Notes: generated by a model not told the origin, from the sequence alone. DNA of 64,000 nucleotides from Linnemannia hyalina (GCA_019671135.1 JAHRHY010000003.1:2418001-2482000); one strand, 5' to 3'; counted from the stretch's first letter, positions 48,019-61,400 are shown. Program-made: numbers and translations.

Positions 48019-50430
48019 ATGCACCACTCCGACACCCACCTCGGCACAGGAGGAGCCATGAACAACAACAACTTCGACAACAACAACAATAGTAACAGCA
48101 ACCATCTCCAACGGCAGCAGCAGCAACAGCAACAGGATCCATCCTTACAGCAACAGCTGCTACAACAGGAAGATGAGGCGGCTGCAGAGGCAAAGAGGAA
48201 GCGAGCTGGTCCTAAACGTCGCAAAGTCACCCACGGTAATTATGAAATGCATTTCACTCATACACGGATCTGGAACCAAGACTATTGTGTTCCTGGATAC
48301 AGTTATCGTCATACACGTCCATTCCCTCCCCGCACACTCTGGATCATTTTATAGATCAAAAATTGTGGAGAGCGATCGATGTTGAGAGAAAGAAATGAAG
48401 GAGGATTAAGGTGTACCGTACTGTACCCAATGTGATACCTGCGACAGCGACAGCTACAGCCAGCCCTTTCCAACATCTTAGATCTCGCAAGGGCTATCTG
48501 ATCTACTTGGTTGTTGCGCTTGCAATGCTTCTGTGTCAGAATCTATCTCTTTTTTGCATGATATGCAATTGATGCAAGAATGATATTTCATATGAAAGAG
48601 CTATCTTTGTGTATCATTCGGCAACAGCCGAAAGTCTTCCAGCGGTTCGCCCTTTCTCTTATCGAGTCGTTTTCACAACTCTATATCTCATTTCGCTCTA
48701 TGACTGATTGAGAGTTTTCGCCTTCTTACTCTGTGTTCCCCTTTTCACATAAAAAAAACGCTTAGCATGTGTTTATTGCCGCCGGTCACATATGACATGC
48801 GACGATGGTGAGTCTCAACAGTCAGGAATACCACAAAACAAGATCTTTCTCTCTTGGGCGTACCTACGCCAATTTGCTACATAAAGTTTTGTGAAAGGAA
48901 AGGGTGGCGGCTCGAGAGTAACCTACTTTTTATTTTGGTATGCATTCCGGTCTAAATAGGTAGACCGTGTCAGAGGTGCGTCAAACGCAACATCGGGCAT
49001 CTCTGTCATGATGAACCCAAGCCGTCTCAATTGGCAAGTGCGGCAGCTTCAGCCAACTCTAGTGAGAGCGAACGTAAGTGTAACTGAACATATAATGCAA
49101 CCACGGCGTCTTAGACGATTCTACGCGGCGGTTGACGCTGACCTGAATCTTGCATTGACTCTCCCCCTTTTTTGTTCACTACATATAGGACGTGGCTCAC
49201 AGCAGCAACAGGTGCAGAAGAACGGTATCAACCAACAGCAGCAACAACAGAACCAAACAGGACAACCTCATTTGCAGAGTGGGAGCAATATGGGTGGCCT
49301 GTCAATGTATGGGTATAACAGCCAACTGTCGACTTTGCCAGTGACGCCTCTCACCTTTGCTAGTGAGCACATGGGAAACGAGTTCACCGTCATCAGGTAA
49401 CTACACGGATTTCAGCAAAAACAAGTACCTCTAATACATGTCAGGTTTGCTCTATTTCATTTCTAACGCATCGACGTGACACCGTTTCTTTCAACTGCTG
49501 ACAGTGACTTTTTGGAGAGTCTAGGAGGCGAACAGCCGAGCATGTTCTCGGAGCAAGGGATGCCCGTCAATGTCAATACGACCGAAAAGTTCTTCTTGAC
49601 AGCCGCCGATCCGAGCGATGGAACCAACGAGGATCGGCTGACCCAGGTCATTAACGCCAAATTTGAAGCTGGATTCTTGAAGCCGTACAATTATGTCAAT
49701 GGATACTCTCGCCTGCAAAAGTACATGGACACCAAGTAAGTCTCATTTATTGCATATGAAAAAGAAGGAGGAGCTGCGTTCTTGGAGACATTTTGCATTG
49801 ACTGACGAGTATATTATTTTCTTGTTTGTACTTCTTAGTATGTCGAACATTAGTAGACAGAGAATTTTGAATGTGATGGGGACATTCCGTCCGGCATTCA
49901 GAAGTGTTGCCCAATCGTTGACAGATATCGACCTCGTCCTTGTCGAAGAAGCCTTTGAGCGTCTCCTACTCGTAAGATAAAACCTTTTGGGCCCTTTTGT
50001 GCGCAACGAATGACACTTCAACTGTGACAACTCACCTCAAATTATCCTCACCTCTAAAATACAGGACTACGACCGAGTGTTCAGTTCAATGGGCATCCCC
50101 GCATGTCTCTGGCGTCGAACGGGCGAGATCTACAAGGGCAACAAGGAATTCGCAGCACTCGTCAACGTGCCCCTCGAAATGCTCCGCGAAGGTCGTCTCT
50201 GCATCTATGAACTCATGGCGGAAGAGTCAGCAGTCAACTATTGGGAAAAGTACGGCAACATTGCGTTTGATGCGGGCCAGAAGGCAGTGTTGACGTCTTG
50301 TCTGTTGAAGAACCCGGATCCGGATAGTCAGAGTGTCATTAGTTGTTGCTTTTCGTTTACGATCCGGAGGGATCGGTATAATATCCCGACGGTTATCGTA
50401 GGCAACTTTTTGCCTGTCTCCTTGGGATGA
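48019..50430 (+). CDS. ERT1/AcuK-type Zn2Cys6 regulator with PAS-like domain
   Basis: Predicted activator of gluconeogenesis genes, of the Ert1/Rds2/AcuK family. It has 436 residues in seven exons: 48019-48235, 48766-48807, 48960-49073, 49189-49396, 49505-49735, 49839-49971, 50065-50430. The zinc cluster ACVYCRRSHMTCDDG spans residues 73-102 with spacing C-x2-C-x6-C-x5-C-x2-C-x8-C and the family ending RNIGHLC. The N terminus is Asn/Gln-rich with a basic patch (KRKRAGPKRRKV), a probable nuclear signal. The C-terminal half follows the family closely: GFLKPYNYVNGYSRLQKYMD, SLTDIDLVLVEEAFERLLL and the PAS-like block VFSSMGIPACLWRRTGEIYK ending in IVGNFLP. In Dikarya these proteins switch on PEP carboxykinase and fructose-bisphosphatase; that role is inferred here. 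The first intron is 530 bp. Confidence 0.92.
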
Positions 50431-50639
50431 ACACGACCCTTTCGACCTAGTTTTTTTTTTTACAAAGGGAGGGAACACCATGTAGAAATAAAAAGTACGC
50501 CACCAAAAAAACATGTGCACCCTTAATCAAGTAGCAGTCACTCGGGGCAAACAACAAATCCCATTTCCCCGTAGTTGGTTGTTTCGCCTTGGAGTCTCGC
50601 TCGTCTTTCCTTACCCTACGAACCATCACATTACCAGCC

Positions 50640-51643
50640 ATGTTGTCGAGCACATCGTCCATTGTCCAGCTGGCCAAGGCACCTTTCAAGCGTGCCCAGC
50701 GCGGTCTCTTTGGAGGTACATGCTCCATCCTTTACCCAACTTCGACCGATTCACCACATCAGCGACAAGCTTCACCTGGAGGAAGCATATTCAGGAACGG
50801 GGACAAGGATAGAGATGAGCGACAAAGGATCAGGAGCAACGAGCGACCGACATGGAGAAAAACATCACGAACCGACTTCGTTTCTTTCTGTCGCCACAAA
50901 AGAAAGCACGCCGGGAGGGGGGAGGGGAAAGCTGAGAAGCAAGGACCTGTGTTCTATGATAGGAGGACTTGAAACGAGAAGCAAGTCTCAGAGAGATATG
51001 CTCTGCCAAGGAAACGCCAAACAAGTCCGGGATTTTTTGTTCAACAAGCAAAGGAAGGAGGATCAGTCGATCAGTGTTTCCTTTGTGATTCTCAACTTGT
51101 TGATCAGCCGTTTTCTACGCCCCCCGGCTCAGATCAACCTTACCTCTTCACCGAACTCAGTCCCGATTTTGAACCCCCCTTCCTAACCCCCTCCTTCATT
51201 TCCTATCACCAAAAAAAACAAACACAGGCAAGCAAATCCAATTCGGTAACAACGTCCCCTTCTCCAAGACAAAAACCCGCCGCACCTGGTTACCCAACGT
51301 TCAAACAAAGCGCCTCTTCTCCGAGACCCTCAACGACTGGATCCGTCTCAACATGACCACCTCCGTCATCCGTACCGTCGACAAGAAGGGCGGCCTTGAC
51401 AAATACCTTCTTGAGACTAGGGATGATCTTTTGGGCGCCAAGGGCGTTGAATTGAGGGGCAGGATTGTCGAGGCTTTGAAGTTGAAGCAGGCGAAGCGGT
51501 CGATGGCGAATTATATGGAGCAGCAGAGGAGTACGACACTGTCGACGGAGGCAACCGAGGCTGTGAAGGCTGTGACCCAGAAGGTTGACCCTTCAGCACC
51601 TGTTGTCAACACCTCTGCATCATCACAGCCCGCTGTTCTTTAA
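50640..51643 (+). CDS. Mitochondrial large-subunit ribosomal protein bL28m
   Basis: Mitochondrial homologue of bacterial L28 (yeast Mrpl24). It has 163 residues in two exons, 50640-50715 and 51228-51643. The N terminus MLSSTSSIVQLAKAPFKRAQ is basic and Ser-rich, consistent with a targeting peptide. The L28 core is GLFGGKQIQFGNNVPFSKTK followed by TRRTWLPNVQTKRLFSETL. The C-terminal extension beyond YLLETRDDLLGAKG is helical and Ala/Thr-rich, as in fungal homologues. The 512-bp intron is long. The gene is convergent with RGP1. Confidence 0.93.
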
Positions 51644-51756
51644 AGCAAAAAAGGCCGTCCAACAACATCTCCCCTTTTTCTTTTTTCCTCTCCCTTTCGA
51701 TCCTACCATTATCACCATTTTTTTTTGTGGGGGAGCTACCACCCATTTTCAAATAG

Positions 51757-51762
51757 AATAAA
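51757..51762 (+). terminator. Poly(A) signal, bL28m
   Basis: AATAAA lies 114 bp after the bL28m stop, within the 246-bp convergent gap to RGP1. Confidence 0.6.
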
Positions 51763-51889
51763 TCAATGCACTACAATTACTTTCCAGGGTCCTTTTGTTC
51801 TTTATTTTCGGTAGGTGTGCTCATCGCGATATCAAAAGAAGAGTCTTGACGTGCAAATGTGTTTTGTATATTTTTGGCTTGTTAATTCT

Positions 51890-54800
51890 CTAGGCAAGAT
51901 TAAAGGACATGGTGGATGGGAAAAGAGCACCGGTCTCATAGGAGGTGGGGTAAACTTGGATCGGGACAGAGCAGTCAAAGCTCTCGTTCGAAAGCGACTC
52001 GACCGCATGGTACTGCGATCGTCTTTCATCCACACTCGTCATCTTGAACCGTGGCTGGTTCGCGGGTCCCGTAATGAACTCCACACGCAGGTACCATTTC
52101 AGCGTCACTAGATGAACATGTCAATCAATTTAGAGAGTGAGTATCAGTTTCCTGTTCAATGCAGAACGAAAGAGTGAAATCAGATAACAGGTCCAAGACA
52201 TAAAACTTACGGGTCGAGGTTTTGAACTCGGGGGTGGCAGTCGGTGGGATACAGAGAGAAAAGGACGTGCGCATCGTGTCAATGCAAGACTCGTGCAACT
52301 CTGCATGGACACGTTTGGTCAGCTTGGCTGTCTGGGCAGCACTTCGGCAGGCAAAGTTGGGCTCGATCGTCTCTACAGTCTCGAGAGTAACCGAGATTTG
52401 GTATGTGGGGATCTCTCGACTCGAGAACGAGATCACTCCATGGACCGTCTCGCCCAGTTTGAACCGTGTCTTGATCAGCGACAACTTTGCAACTGGGACG
52501 TTATTCTTGCAAATATCATAGCTCGCTATATCATTCAAAGGAACGCATCAGGTCAGTTCAACGGACTGATTCAACGAAAAGTATGACGCGCCATAAACGA
52601 TCCTGCAACTCACCTGAGCTTGAGGAGCGAGAAAGGAGAGCAACCTTCTCCAAGCAGGTTTGAGCGTGAATAGTATCCTCGTCCTTGTAAGCATCGCTTT
52701 CCCGACGCGTCAGCTCTCGCGTATTTAATTGACCAGATTCATCGCTGGCAGGTTTAATACTCTGGAGCAATTCCTCGACGTAGTCCTCAAATTGTTTCCT
52801 TGCCAGCTCTACACAAAAGCAAGATGAACAGTTGTCAGAAAAACAGCGTGTAGGAAACAAATCAATGGCGAATGCATTAGAAAAGAAGGCCTACTGGAGT
52901 TTATGGCGGGCTTTTCGGTCTGACGTCCTTGACCGACAAGGTGTGAGATGGCAGTGTCCTTGTGCCAGATGACTGGACTCATCATGTCATACACGGGCCT
53001 GGTGCCAAGCTCCGAAATGTTGTTGTAAAGCCTGAAGGGTAACTGGACACTCTTAGCCGGGGTATGAACACTTCCACGTTGAACTCCAAGGACAAGGTTG
53101 TACGCAAACCGAATAGTCTTGCCACGATGCGATGGGGGCAAGTCCGATGGTAGCTCGATTTGATACGTGTCTATTAATGGAGTAAGAATGTGCATGATTA
53201 GATAGTCTCCCTTCGCCGTAATACACGCCTGTTGACGTATCCTTCAAGAAGCGAGCCACAAAGTGTCCAAACATACAGGAACAAGACTCCCCAGGGGCAA
53301 GGTTCAGGTCCACAAAGAGAATCGAAGGAGGCGTTGAGAATACCGGGAAAAGTCGGTTTGCATCTATTGTGGAGAATCGACGTCAGTCAAAAAAGTAAGT
53401 GTTCTGCATTTGACCTCTTCCTTGCATGATGCCAAGCACTACCGCCAATACTGACAATAAGGTGTACTCACTTGCGCGATCCCTCCAGTCCGATGAGGTG
53501 ACAGTTCCCAAGGTTCCCCCTCCGATGGCTCCTCCACCTGCGCTTCCAGTTGGCCGGTACATAGTCTTGGACTTTAGCGACTCGAATCCTTGCTGTCGGA
53601 TAAACGAGCCATCGACCATGAACTGCCCCACCACCTGCACCGAGCCCCAAAGTAATGCTTCCTTCTTTGATCCTTGACCTGGTAGTCCTCTGGGACTTGA
53701 AAGCGTCGAGTAGTTGGACATGAGCGATGATCGGCGTGTTGGCCTGTCCTGGTAATATTGGTGCTGGAAAGGCCCCCGAACGCTCTGCATGGATGATCGA
53801 GTCGAATAAGCATCCATGGACGGTCTTGGTGTCTGGTACTCCGAGTCATCAGCCATGGACTGAGTGTCCGCATTGTCGGTGACCTGCAACTCGATCATGC
53901 GTTCGCTTATTCCACTCATACTCCCGTTAGTCCCAGTCCTGACGTGCCCTGAGCCGTTTGAATCCAGGTCAAGGCCAATAGGTGTCCCATAGCGGTTCAA
54001 TTGCTCTGGATCGACCTTCCTTTCCGCTGGTGGTTGATCCGCAAACGCGTCGTGCAATGACTCCTTTGTCGTCTTTTTCTCCTCAAGCTCTGGCGACTTT
54101 ACCTCCAGTGGCGGCAAAGCTGGCATGTACGTCCTTGTTCCTGCACCGCCAAGATCTGGCGGTGGTAATGGAGGCAACTTTTTCTCGTCTATTTCAGAAT
54201 CGTCAAATCGCAAAAGAGGGTCAGTGCAATTGTATTGTTACATCAATAATCAGAATGGAGCTAACATTTGTGTGCTTTGACATACCATAAGGACCTTGGT
54301 GCTGCTGCTCTTCAGGTTCACTGCCAGAGAGTCCGAATGCATTGGCAAGAGACGAAAACGACGCAGATCGGTACACAAAACTGGCCAAACCTAAAAGACC
54401 TGGTGACGATATCGACGCCAATCCCTCGTCCTGATGCTGTTGCTGTTCAATCTGCTGAACTTGCCGAGGAGTAGGCGATACTGGCGACTGGGTAGCTCCC
54501 TCGTCATCCGACAAAGCAGGCACAGCAATAGTCTTTTCCTGCTCCTCCTGATCGTCCTGATCATGATCTCCAGAGGAGCTCTGTTGCTGGTGGTTCTTGC
54601 CATTGAGTTCTTGCTGAGAGGATACATCAATGTGGCTAATGTCCGATGATAGACGAGTCTGACTCTGAGCTCTGCTTACCGTCGTCCCTGGGCGCTGCTG
54701 TGGCGCGTCTGAACGAGGCTGTGTACTAAGATTGGTGTCGGGCGCCGCGGAACCGTTGTTGGCGTGGGCTGTGGCGTTCTGGGCCAATGAGGCAGAGGGA

Positions 54801-55228
54801 CGGCTGTTGTTGTTGCTGCTGGGGTTGGGAGGAGACCCAGCGGGCGATGCCAGGGTAGAGGGTGTTGATGATGGTGACGTGGGTGATGCACCTGAAGGTT
54901 GTTGCTGTTGGTTCGACGCGTGCCGGGACTGTGCGCTGGATGACGCCGCCAAGTTCTGCAGGCTGTTGTTGTGGTTGCCATGACCGTTATGCTCCTGCTC
55001 TTGCTGCTGTTGTTGCTGCTGCTGTTGGTCATGGTGCAACTGCAGTTTCTGTTGGAGGGAAGAGGGTTGACGAGTAGGGGTTGATGCACCACTGTTAGTT
55101 CCGTTGATGGCCGAGATGAGTCCGACTGAGGTTGGGGATGAGTTTGTGAAGGTGATGGTGCAGTTGAGCTTTTCTCCTGCAAAGAAGACGCCGTCTTGAG
55201 CAAAGGTCGCCTTGACGGAGATGGGCAT
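51890..55228 (-). CDS. RGP1: RGP1, subunit of the Ric1-Rgp1 Rab6/Ypt6 exchange factor
   Basis: Golgi-associated subunit of the exchange factor that activates Ypt6/Rab6 for retrograde traffic. It has 932 residues in seven exons: 55228-54286, 54188-53472, 53363-53229, 53170-52895, 52808-52614, 52525-52211, 52107-51890. The N terminus MPISVKATFAQDGVFFAGEK and the blocks ELPSDLPPSHRGKTIRFAYN, LIKTRFKLGETVHGVISF and LKWYLRVEFIT mark the Rgp1 (arrestin-like) fold. A disordered insert of over 400 residues, rich in Gln, Ser and Asn, separates the first strands from the rest, so the protein is much longer than animal RGP1. The third intron (53228-53171, 58 bp) appears to use a GC donor; no GT donor nearby restores the frame. 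Confidence 0.9.
53171..53228 (-). other. Putative GC-AG intron in RGP1
   Basis: The 58-bp intron starts GCGTGT and ends AATAG on the minus strand. Only this donor keeps frame between FLKDTST and DTYQIELPSDL, which are both family-like. The donor is a weak match to GCAAGT. Confidence 0.5.
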
Positions 55229-55681
55229 TCTTGCTAGTGCGGAGTAGGGAGAAGGGGTGGGTGTAGTTTTGTTGCTTTCGCCAGTGGGTCAGTGGGCAGA
55301 CACTAGGAATGTTAATGGCGCGTTTGTGCGTCGGTCGGGGTTCGTCCCAGATGGGTGAAGAAAGGGAAAGGGAGAGCGAAAGGAGAAGAGGAAGAGCTGT
55401 TGGTTTGAGGTGGTGACAAGAAGAAAGGTGTGAAGTGAATAAAGGAATTCACCCTCTGAGCCCAAGGAGGAGAACTCTCTAAAAAGGAGACCGTTTTTTT
55501 AGTCCTCTTACAATGTTCGTGCGCGCCCTGTCCTATCTTTACACGCCATGCATGTAATAAAGTAGTAAAGTCGCAAATGCTGCAACATGCATGTTTCCTT
55601 GCATTAGGGCGCAATACGAACACATGGATGGGAGGAGCGAGATTCAATTGACTGCCCTGGTCCTACCGCTGTCGCAATCTT
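55229..55681. other. Intergenic, 450 bp
   Basis: RGP1 promoter and FRA10AC1 3' flank. The stretch 55340-55440 is GA-rich on the plus strand, giving RGP1 a pyrimidine-rich leader. Confidence 0.6.
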
Positions 55682-57285
55682 TTATTCGAACAGGCCCTTG
55701 AAGAATCTGTCGAATTCAGTAATCGACGATGGCTTCGTCCTGTTGTCCTCGCTCTTGCTGCTGTCACGCTTGTCGCCACCCTTATCAATAGTCGATCCAT
55801 GGTCCACCACCTTGTCCGAGTCAATGGTCTCCTTCACGCGGTCGTAATTTTCTCCGCGTTTTTTGTCGTCGACATCAGATCGTCTGCTTCGCTCCCTCTC
55901 GCCGGCACTCTTGCTGCGACCGTGACTCCGACCCTCCCTGCTGTCCTGTTTGTCGTGGTCTCGATGCAAAGGTGAACGTGATCGCTCAGATTGCGTCACT
56001 CGATCCTTGCTGTCTGCCTTGTCTTCATCTCGGCGGCTACTTGATTTCCTCCGTTTGGACGATCCTTGATGGTCCCTACGAGAAGTCTCTGATATAATGT
56101 CGTCGCGATCCCATTCTCTCGAATGGGTCTTGCTCCTCTGTTCCGAACGCGTCGAAGATTCGTGATACCGGCTGTTGTGGTGCTGGGAGGACTCTGACGC
56201 TTCACCTCCAGCTGCCCTATCTCTCGATGAACTCTGGCTCGTCTTTTTCGATGGCTCCGCTGGTGCTGCTACTGTTGCCGTTGCTGGTGCTGCTGAAGAA
56301 GAAACAGACTCATCTTCTCGACTCGAGTTGGCGCGCTTGTGGGTTGACCTGTAATTTAGCCTATACGAACACTTCTCGCATAGTCGAATCTTGACCAGCG
56401 CATTCTTCTTTTCTCCTTGCTCGACGTATCCAAAATTGACTTCCCAGCTCTCCAATCCTTGCGATTCGTTGCACCTCAAGTTGCCGCATGTGAATTGACC
56501 TATGTTCATCAGGGACCAAGAAAGAATTGTGGGCATTTCAGTAAGTGGTTCTGCTTCGATTTTCAGCTGTACAGTAGAAGACAAAAAAAAAAAAAAAATC
56601 TTATCGTTCGCCGACATGAGGCAAATTGACATACCTTTTCCACGAACGACCTCCTGCTCATTCCGCCACCGCATCGCAACCCGCCCTTCTTTATAATACT
56701 TGAGCTCGACCAACGCATACTCCTTGAACAGCTTATCATAGTACTTCTTGGCAATCCGTTTCTCCCATGTCAAATCTTGGTCGTCCGACTCTGATCTCAG
56801 GAACCTAAAACACGGGTTATCCGCATGTTAATTAATAGCAAAAGGGTTAGGTCATGAGTCCAATTCAAATGTCCCAGCTGCATAGCTCACAAAGCGTTCG
56901 CGTTTGCAGGGGGTTTTTTTCTTTCTTTCTAGTTTTATGTAATTGTTTCGCTCGTTTATGGTTACCGATGGTTCTCGTGGAGGATATCTCGTTCGGTGAT
57001 AGGGCGTGGCTCTTGGGTTGAGGATGGTTTGTCGTTGTTGTAGAACTTTACATAGTTCTCGATAAAGTGTTGGTGTTTGGTCCACTAATAAAAGAAAACA
57101 AAAAGGGGGGACGAAGCAAAAAATGACAAAAAGCGTGAACAAAAAGGGGCGAGAATAAGGATTGCGGATGTTAATGGAATCTAACAACCTGGTCGATCGG
57201 CATCGGTGAGAATGAGGTTTCCACTTACGGCGTCCATACCACCAAGACCCTGGCGGTAGACTTCCTGTGTCTGTGGCTGCGGCAT
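55682..57285 (-). CDS. FRA10AC1: FRA10AC1 homologue, spliceosome-associated protein
   Basis: Nuclear protein found with late-stage (post-catalytic) spliceosomes in animals. It has 387 residues in four exons: 57285-57229, 57084-56966, 56804-56635, 56499-55682. The core is highly conserved: WTKHQHFIENYVKFYNN, DLTWEKRIAKKYYDKLFKEY, VAMRWRNEQEVVRGKGQFTC and LESWEVNFGYVEQGEKKNAL. The Cys pairs C-x4-C (CGNLRC) and C-x2-C (CEKC) probably bind zinc. The last 230 residues are a Ser/Arg/Asp/Lys-rich tail like those of splicing factors. The ATG at 57285 is chosen because the short first exon joins in phase 0 to the conserved second exon. The gene is missing from most yeasts. Its start lies 213 bp from the SUMO stop. 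Confidence 0.92.
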
Positions 57286-57498
57286 GGAATGAATGTCGAG
57301 AGGTGAAAAGACTGAAAGAACAAATAAAGAAGCTGTGCCCACTTTGATGTTTTTTTCTTTTCAAATTTATTTGAATTTAGTAAAAGGCAGGGAAAAAAAG
57401 AAGAGGAGCTATCCTTTGTATTGGCATTGTTGTTGTGGGCGTTCGTTGTTGGCGTTGATGTTGAGACTTGGCGGGTTGTAGTCGAAAAAAAAAAACGC

Positions 57499-58294
57499 TT
57501 ACAGGGATCCTCCGACCTGCTCAACCATCACGTCAATCGAGTCACCATCCTCCATCTCGAGCTATATCCATCACAATTGTTAGAAAAGAGTCAATATATC
57601 AGTGCTTTCCCTTCATTCGCACACAGACCTTGCATACATGGGCAACATCACGCACATAAAAAAAGACATTCAACACGTTAGAGTGCAATCATACCTCGTT
57701 GGGGGTGTTGGTGGGCTGGATTCTCTCACCATCATAGAGGAAACGGACACTTCCGACGTGCTTTCCCTGACGCTCGCAGTATGCCTCCATCAACTTCTTC
57801 AACTGTGTCGAACGCTTGATCTTGAAAAAGACCTCAGATTGGTCCTATTTCATGAAAATAACAAGAGAACATGGTGGTTAGGTTGGTGTTGACGATTGAC
57901 TCGTTATGCACCTTTGCCACCATTTTTCTGCGTACATTGTAGTATGTGCGCATGCCCAATGATAACAAAAGCCAGAAAATTTCTACGCCGAGAGCCAAGA
58001 GTCTAAACGATGCTGACGCCGTTTGTCGAATGTGCTAGAACTGCTGGGTGTCACCGCCTTGCCTTCCCTGACTTCGTTTTCTGCCTCCCTTTATCCACTG
58101 TGAAGACAACAAACAGCACATCCACGTCGTTTGTTTATCATTTTGTTTCGGCGCCAACGTCAAGGTTGTTCCTGCGTTGCCAAGAAGTAAAGAGAAAAGA
58201 CGACGTGTTCGAGAAGGCGTACCTGTCCAACGACCTTGAGGTTGATGTGCTCCACTGCACCGGTCTCGGGTTTCTTGTCAACTTCGTCGCCCAT
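57499..58294 (-). CDS. SMT3: SUMO, small ubiquitin-like modifier
   Basis: Ubiquitin-like protein attached to lysines of nuclear targets. It has 94 residues in three exons: 58294-58223, 57844-57695, 57561-57499, all phase 0. The N tail (MGDEVDKKPET) is short. The fold shows HINLKVVGQDQSEVFFKIKR, LKKLMEAYCERQGK and VRFLYDGERIQPTNTPNELE, with the acidic end MEDGDSIDVMVEQVGG. The precursor continues two residues (SL) past the diglycine, so an Ulp-type protease must remove them. No consensus psi-K-x-E site is obvious in the short N tail. The first intron is 378 bp. Confidence 0.97.
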
Positions 58295-58467
58295 GTTGAT
58301 GTGTTTGTTGTTGTTTGTTGGCGTTGTTGGGAGGAAAGATTACTTTTCTTCCATCTCTCCAACTCAAGGCTTTCTTTTGAAAGGTGGCCTGCAGCAATTA
58401 CGATTATTATGACTTCTTTTATTTTTATCTATTTACAAAGGTTGTGTTTGAAAGTGTGTTCGTTCAT

Positions 58468-61400
58468 TTAAAGAAGGTCCATGCGGCGTGCAAGCAAGTT
58501 GCCAGTGCGCTTGTAGTCCATCCACCAGGTTTGGATGGGCTTACGGTTCTTCATATCCGTGTCCTTCAACAACTCTTCAACGCTGGTGAAGCTGACTTTG
58601 CTACCCTGGATACCAGCAACGGCGATGCTCGAGGGGTCCTTGGTGTAGACAGTGGGGCCGTTCGTGGCATCGTGCTCGATATGGCTCTCCAAAAAGTCGA
58701 TCGCGCAAACGGCAAAGCGGGTGGCGCGGACACGGTCCAAGGGCGAGGGCGAGTTGCCCTGCTGAATGTGACCAAGAATGGCGGTGCGGGAATCGAACTG
58801 CTGGTGACCCTCCTCCTTGATAATGGCTGACACAATGTCGGTGGAGTAGGTCTTGGAAGCGCTCTCGGACCGGATGATGACACGACCCTGAGACTTGCCC
58901 TCGGCATCCTCACCGTAGCGCTGGCACAAGTGACGAACATCCTTCTGGAGACGGGCAAGGTTGATGCCCTCCTCGGGGATATAGACCGAAGTAGCACCGA
59001 CGGCGAGTCCAGACATCACAGCCAAGAAACCAGACTTGCCTCCGTGGACCTCGACGACAAAGACGCGCTTTCGGCTGGCGGTGGCACTCTGCTTGATGGC
59101 ATCGCAGGCATCCATGATGGCGTTCAAACTGGTGTCGCATCCCAAACTGAACTCAGTACCGGGGACGTTGTTACTAATGGTGGCGGGGATGTGGACCATG
59201 GGCATGCAGAAGGCTGGGTATACGTTGCGGGCATTGCTCATCTCGAGACAGGCAGTGTAAGCCTCGAAACCACCGACCAAGATCAAACTCTGGATGTTGA
59301 ACTTCTGGAGCTGGTAGGAAACCATACCGAGATCAAGAGAAGGTTGGTCTCGGTTGGTACCGAGCTCACTTCCTCCGTGAGCAATCCATCCATCGACGTC
59401 CATCCACTTCAACTCCTTGAAAAGACCAGCCATGAGCCCAGGGAAGCCGTTGTGGATACCAAAGGGGACGTGTCCACGGTTGCGAGCGTAGCGGACAGCA
59501 GCACGGACGGCAGCGTTCATACCACCTGCGGGAGCACCGACGTTGATGATACCGATACGCAGCGAGTTCTTATTGGGCTCTGCAGATTCATTGACAGAGG
59601 TGGCGGTGGAGATGGCCGAGAACTGGTCGAACTGCTGGTTGAAGGCAGGGTCACGAAGCTCCATAGCACCAATAAAGTCCTTGCGTCCAATAGCCTTGGC
59701 GACCTCTCCAGTCTAAATCGCGGGGTAAGTTGAAGAAAAAAGTAACAAATCGTTAGTGATAAGCCCTTCTAGTAAAAATTCGCTTTGGGATGCAATGTGT
59801 GTTGATAACAAGTGTAAACTTACCAAAGCGACGGCCTTCATCAAGTCAGTGCGAGTGATCTTGTTCTCGTTCATGCCGATCATAGGACTGGGGATACCAG
59901 GCTTGCTGGCCAAGACAGCCTCGACGGCCTCGACTCCCTGCATAGTGGCGAGGTTTCGGTCAAAGGCGCAGGGCTTGCCTCCACGCTGGACGTGTCCGAG
60001 AATGGTCATACGGGTGTCCAAGTGGAGACGGTCGGTCAAGAGATCCATCATGTCCTTGGAGGTGATGGGATTGAGGTTGCTGTCGATGGCGCCCTCGCAA
60101 ACGATAACGATGGTCTTGCGCTTGCCCAAGTCACGGTGAGCCTTGATTTCGGCACACATGTTATCGCGCCAGTTCTCGCCAGATGGGGGACGTTCGGGGA
60201 TGAAGATAAAGTCGGCTCCAGTAGCGATACCAGCCATCAAGGCAAGCCAACCGCAGTGGCGTCCCATGACCTCAACGACAAACGCGCGAGAGTGACTGGA
60301 GGCAGTGCTGGAGATGGAGTCGATGCTTTCGCAGATACGGTGGAGACAAGTAACGGCGCCGATGGTGATGTCGGTCGAAGACATATCATTATCAATGGAT
60401 CCAACGAGTCCCACAATGTTGAGGTGAGCGTACTTCTCGGCTTCTTCGGAAGTCAACTCGTTGGTCTTGACGAGCTCCTCCAACAGGCTGGGCCATTCGG
60501 AACGGAAGAGATCAGCACCGGTCAAGGAACCATCTCCTCCGCAGACAACAAGGGCGTCGATTCCCTCCCTGACCAAGTTTCTGGCGGCCAAAAGACGACC
60601 GGGGCGTTCGCGGAAAGCCTTGCAACGAGCGGTTCCGATAACGGTACCACCTGTGCTGAGGTATCCCTGGACATCGTCCCAGCCCATCTTTTTAATCATA
60701 TCGCCACCATCGACAAGCCCTATACAAGATTGTTAGATACGAAGTAACATTTTTTTTTTTTTTGGTGAGTAATCCCTTCCTTTCTTTTTCGTTCTTTTTG
60801 TTTTCATTCTTTTCCCACAATCGAAGACTTGGTTGTGTTGCTTTCTTTTCTATTTTCTTTCTATCCCTCAGTTGAGTTTTCCCTCTGAAATGACGCAGAG
60901 AAAAGCACAACGACAAGATAAGAAAAAAATTCACGGTGGGAGGACTAACCTTGGTAACCCTCATGGACGGCATAAGCATCGCATCCTCGGGTGATGGCAG
61001 CTCTAACAACTCCACGGACGGCGGCGTTCATGCCGGGAGCGTCTCCTCCAGAGGTGAGGATGGCGATCTTGCGTCTCTTTGAGGTGGTGGCGGACCGTGT
61101 GATGGAAGCCATTGCGGGTTCAGAAGAAGCATCTTCATGGTCGTGGGCGTGTTGGTTTTGGCGTTTGGGAGCCTCGAAGGGGTTGGGCTTGTCGGTGAAG
61201 ATCAAGAGGTTGTTCATGGGATCATGGGTGTAGATGGCGGAGAAGTCGCCATTGCCGGATCCGTTCTTTGAGGGGACGGAATAGCGCTGATAAGACCAGG
61301 GCAGACTGGCGAAGAGGGTCTCAATGGCCTAGATCGATATCAATAAAGGAAAGGCGATCTGTTAGCATGGAGTGTGTGTGCAATACAACGAGAGACAGCC

